Below are positions 60,993-64,000 of a stretch of DNA of 64,000 bases, in pieces. The position numbers and the translations under genes are program-made. The DNA comes from JAUYQR01 sp031415015 (GTDB lineage: Bacteria > Pseudomonadota > Alphaproteobacteria > Rhodobacterales > Rhodobacteraceae). The stretch is taken from contig JANOQT010000041.1 in assembly GCA_031415015.1 (NCBI GenBank), forward strand, positions 76,550 through 140,549, in the 5' to 3' direction. The number at the start of each line of letters is the position of its first letter. Position 1 is the first letter of the stretch. The notes under the pieces were generated by a model. That model searched no databases. It worked only from the letters and a program-made list of their open reading frames with translations, and had not been told where the DNA came from.

Positions 60993-63900
60993 ATGTTCAC
61001 ATTTCTTGTCACGCAATCCCTGCGCAACCGGGTGCTGGTGCTGGTGCTGGCGGTCGTTTTGATGGGCTACGGCGCATTCACCGCGATGCGTCTGCCAGTC
61101 GATGTGTTCCCGGACCTCAATCGCCCCACCGTCATCATCATGACCGAGGCCGAAGGTCTGGCCCCGCCCGAGGTTGAACAACTCGTCAGCTATCCGATTG
61201 AGACCCAGATGAACGGCCTGCCGGGGGTGGACCGCGTGCGCTCCATTTCGGGTGTGGGTCTGTCGATCATTTATGTCGAGTTCGACTGGGGCACTGATAT
61301 CTACCGCAACCGCCAGCAGATCGCCGAAAAGCTGACGTTGGTGGCGGCCCAACTGCCCGAAGGCGTGGTGCCGCAAATGGGGCCGATCAGTTCGATCATG
61401 GGGCAGGTGATGCTGGTGGCAATGACGGCGCCCGAAGGGGTTTCGCCGATGGAATTGCGCGAAGCCGCCGATTTCATCGTGCGCCCGCGCCTTTTGACAA
61501 TTTCGGGCGTCGCACAAGTGATTCCGATCGGGGGCGAGGTGCGCCAGTTCCGCGTGGCCCCCAACACGGCGGCCTTGCGCGCACTTGGGGTGACGCTGGC
61601 CGAAGTGGAGGCGGCGATCACCGCCTTTGGTGCCAACACCGGGGGCGGGTTCACAGACCAGTATGCGCGCGAGTTTCTGATCCGCAATATCGGCAGCACC
61701 CTGAGCCTTGAAGATCTGCGCAAGGTGGTCGTGCAAAGCGATGGCCGCCGGTCAATCCTGTTGCATCAGGTGGCCGATGTGGGTTTTGGCGCGCGCCTGA
61801 AACGCGGCGAGGCCGGGTATGTGGGTGAATCAGCCGTGATCATCTCGGTTGAAAAACAGCCCGACGTCGATACCGTGCAGTTGACGCGCGATGTCGAGGC
61901 CGCACTGGCCGAAATCACCGCTGCCCTGCCAGACGGGATGCGCGCCGATGAGGTGTTGTTCCGGCAGGCGGATTTCATCGAAACTTCGGTCAAGAACGTG
62001 CAGACCGTGCTGATGGAGGCGGTGGTCGTGGTGGCCATCGTGCTCTTTGCGTTTCTCCTCAATGTCCGGACCACGCTGATATCGCTGACCGCCATCCCGG
62101 TTTCCATCCTTGTCACGGCCATCGTGTTCAAGATGCTGGGCCTGTCGATCAACACCATGACGCTGGGCGGCCTTGCCATTGCCATCGGTGAATTGGTCGA
62201 TGATGCGGTGGTGGACGTCGAAAACATCTTCCGGCGGTTGCGCGAAAACCGCGAGGCGGGAAATCCGCGTTCCACCTTCGACGTGGTGGTGTCGGCCAGC
62301 CAAGAGGTGCGGTCGGGCATCGTCTATGCCACCATGATCATCGTGTTGGTGTTCGTGCCCTTGTTTGCACTGTCGGGCATCGAGGGGCGGCTTTTCGCGC
62401 CCTTGGGACAGGCCTACATCATTTCCATCCTCGTCAGTCTGGTCGTTTCGATCACCCTGACGCCGGTGATGGCCTATTACCTCTTGCCCGGCATGAAGCG
62501 GCTGGACCACCGCGAAAGCTGGCTGGTGCGGACCCTGAAACGCGGCAACCGCGCGGCGCTGGCCGTGGTGTTTCGCTGGCAGAAATCGCTGATGACGCTT
62601 GCGGCGGTGGGCGTGGTGATCGCGGCAGTTTCCGCCACGATGCTGCCCCGCGCGTTCCTGCCACCGTTCAACGAGGGCACCTTTACGATTTCCATGCTGT
62701 TCAACCCCGGCATTTCGCTGGCGGAATCGCACCGTGTCGGGCTGATCGCCGAAAAGCTGATACTGGAGGTGCCTGAGGTGAGCGCGGTGGGCCGCCGCAC
62801 GGGCCGCGCCGAACTGGATGAACATGCCGATGGGGTGCATTCTTCGGAAATCGAGGTCGATCTGAACCCGTCCGACCGCCCCAAGACCGAGATCGTGGCC
62901 GACATTCGCGCGCGCCTGTCCATCCTTCCGGTGGCGGTAAACGTGGGCCAGCCGATCTCGCACCGCTTGGATCACATGCTGTCTGGTGTGCGCGCGCAAT
63001 TGGCTCTCAAGGTTTACGGGTCGGACCTCGATACCTTGCGGTCCGTGGCCGAAAGCTTGCGCGGCCAGATTGCGTCGATTGAGGGGCTGGTGGATTTGCA
63101 GGTGGAAAAGCAGGTCCGCATCCCACAGCTTGAAATCCGCATCGATTATGATCGTGCTGCCCTTTACGGCATTCAACCCGCCGCGATTACCGAGGCGCTG
63201 GAGCGGTTGTCGAACGGGCGCGTGGTGTCAAAACTGGTAGACGGCGCACGCACCTATGATGTGGTGATGCGGTTGGCGGATGAAAACCGCACCACGCAAG
63301 CCTTGGGCGATCTGTTGATCGAGACGCCCTCTGGCTGGGTGCCGGTGCGCGAACTGGCCGAGGTGCGTGAAACCGACGGGCCAAACCAGATCCTGCGCGA
63401 AGGCGGCAGCAGGCGGCTGGTGGTGTTGGGCAACACCGATGGCAAGGTTGACATGGCGGCTGTTGTGGCCGAGATCCGCGCGGTGATTGCAGCGGCGGAT
63501 CTGCCCGAAGGCTATACCGCCACGCTGGAAGGCACGTTTCAGGCGCAGGAAGAGGCGAGCCGGACGATTGCCCTGCTTTCGCTGGTGTCTTTGGGGATGG
63601 TGTTTGCGATCCTGTTCAGCCGCTACAAATCCACCGTCTGCGCGCTGATCATCATGGGATCGGTGCCCTTGGCGCTGATCGGGTCTGTCGCCGCCTTGTG
63701 GATTGCGGGGCAGCCACTGTCGGTGGCCTCCATGATCGGGTTCATCACGCTGACGGGAATCGCGGCCCGCAATGGTATCCTGAAGATCAGCCATTACATC
63801 AACCTTGCCCTGCACGAAGGCATGGCTTTCGGGCCGGACCTGATCATCCGCGGGTCACGGGAACGCCTGACCCCGGTCTTGATGACGGCCCTGTCGGCGG

Positions 63901-64000
63901 GGGTGGCGCTTGTGCCACTGATGATCGACGCAGACGCGCCGGGCAAGGAAATCCTGAACCCGGTTGCGGTGACGATCTTCGGCGGGCTGATTTCGTCCAC
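60993..64000 (+). CDS. CusA/CzcA-family heavy-metal RND efflux pump (3' end outside window)
   Basis: 1002 codons are visible of an expected 1,030 or so; the frame is open at the window end. The start MFTFLVTQSLRNRVLVLVLAV and PVDVFPDLNRPTVIIMTEAEG are typical of heavy-metal RND pumps, with large periplasmic domains after helices 1 and 7. In helix 4 the proton-relay region reads GELVDDAVVDVENIFRR, not the CzcA DFGxxxDGA or CusA GAMVDAAI pattern, so Cu versus Co/Zn/Cd cannot be decided. Exports metal through the tripartite complex with the upstream adaptor. Confidence 0.92.
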   Translation, partial: MFTFLVTQSLRNRVLVLVLAVVLMGYGAFTAMRLPVDVFPDLNRPTVIIMTEAEGLAPPEVEQLVSYPIETQMNGLPGVDRVRSISGVGLSIIYVEFDWGTDIYRNRQQIAEKLTLVAAQLPEGVVPQMGPISSIMGQVMLVAMTAPEGVSPMELREAADFIVRPRLLTISGVAQVIPIGGEVRQFRVAPNTAALRALGVTLAEVEAAITAFGANTGGGFTDQYAREFLIRNIGSTLSLEDLRKVVVQSDGRRSILLHQVADVGFGARLKRGEAGYVGESAVIISVEKQPDVDTVQLTRDVEAALAEITAALPDGMRADEVLFRQADFIETSVKNVQTVLMEAVVVVAIVLFAFLLNVRTTLISLTAIPVSILVTAIVFKMLGLSINTMTLGGLAIAIGELVDDAVVDVENIFRRLRENREAGNPRSTFDVVVSASQEVRSGIVYATMIIVLVFVPLFALSGIEGRLFAPLGQAYIISILVSLVVSITLTPVMAYYLLPGMKRLDHRESWLVRTLKRGNRAALAVVFRWQKSLMTLAAVGVVIAAVSATMLPRAFLPPFNEGTFTISMLFNPGISLAESHRVGLIAEKLILEVPEVSAVGRRTGRAELDEHADGVHSSEIEVDLNPSDRPKTEIVADIRARLSILPVAVNVGQPISHRLDHMLSGVRAQLALKVYGSDLDTLRSVAESLRGQIASIEGLVDLQVEKQVRIPQLEIRIDYDRAALYGIQPAAITEALERLSNGRVVSKLVDGARTYDVVMRLADENRTTQALGDLLIETPSGWVPVRELAEVRETDGPNQILREGGSRRLVVLGNTDGKVDMAAVVAEIRAVIAAADLPEGYTATLEGTFQAQEEASRTIALLSLVSLGMVFAILFSRYKSTVCALIIMGSVPLALIGSVAALWIAGQPLSVASMIGFITLTGIAARNGILKISHYINLALHEGMAFGPDLIIRGSRERLTPVLMTALSAGVALVPLMIDADAPGKEILNPVAVTIFGGLISS

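Noticed and set aside
61830..63176. Long minus-strand frames opposite the RND pump gene
   Set aside because: Product is very His-rich and domain-free; the plus strand encodes a textbook RND protein.
1..64000. CRISPR arrays, tRNA and rRNA genes
   Set aside because: No regularly spaced repeats and no cloverleaf or rRNA sequence were recognised by eye; a dedicated tRNA or covariance-model scan would be needed to be certain.

Overview
The window is GC-rich alphaproteobacterial chromosome, most likely from the Rhodobacteraceae (Rhodobacter/Roseobacter relatives). Support for this comes from the PccR-type propionate regulator with TTTGCAAA operators, the betI-betA plus choXWV choline locus, the bioMNY biotin transporter, a PutA without its own DNA-binding domain next to a divergent Lrp-type putR, and many short family-style lipoproteins. 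No tRNA, rRNA or CRISPR array was recognised.

Layout. 1-9.0 kb: the end of an AI-2E-type permease gene, hdaA, then ppk1 and ppx for polyphosphate (with a PHO-box-like site before ppk1), several housekeeping or unknown genes, and a frameshifted exported-protein pseudogene. 9.1-10.5 kb: a remnant of a Mu-like transposable phage, with a CI-type repressor, a Ner-sized HTH protein, repeated TGCAACA operators, a short transposase-like fragment and imperfect direct repeats at the edges. 10.5-22.0 kb: propionyl-CoA assimilation, with methylmalonyl-CoA mutase, pccA and pccB and the regulator pccR; four small lipoprotein genes lie between pccA and pccB. 22.3-27.5 kb: choline uptake and oxidation. 27.5-34.5 kb: topA, dprA, gabT and an ATP-grasp gene. 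34.6-36.5 kb: bioMNY. 36.5-39.9 kb: an operon of aroQ, an HpcH-type aldolase, an acyl-CoA ligase-like gene and an odd thiolase. 40-46.7 kb: divergent metF/metR, a CPA2 antiporter, an L,D-transpeptidase, suhB and a rhomboid protease. 46.7-50.7 kb: putA/putR.

51.0-53.4 kb is a genetic scar. A Rieske oxygenase fragment that has already lost a cluster ligand is cut by a 1.28-kb dead IS5-type element, and beyond it lies the 3' end of an unrelated transporter gene. No target duplication was seen, so the IS probably mediated a deletion. The dead transposase is itself riddled with four short palindromic inserts of two families. Within each family the two copies differ by compensatory base-pair changes, so the hairpins look selected. 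This is the most unusual structure in the window.

53.5-64 kb is a copper/heavy-metal module: a multicopper oxidase, a small membrane protein, a P1B-1 copper ATPase, two small Cys/His-containing exported proteins, an adaptor carrying an extra N-terminal domain, and an RND efflux pump that runs off the end. Together these would oxidise Cu(I) in the periplasm, pump Cu(I) out of the cytoplasm and expel metal across the envelope; the substrate of the RND pump is not settled by sequence.
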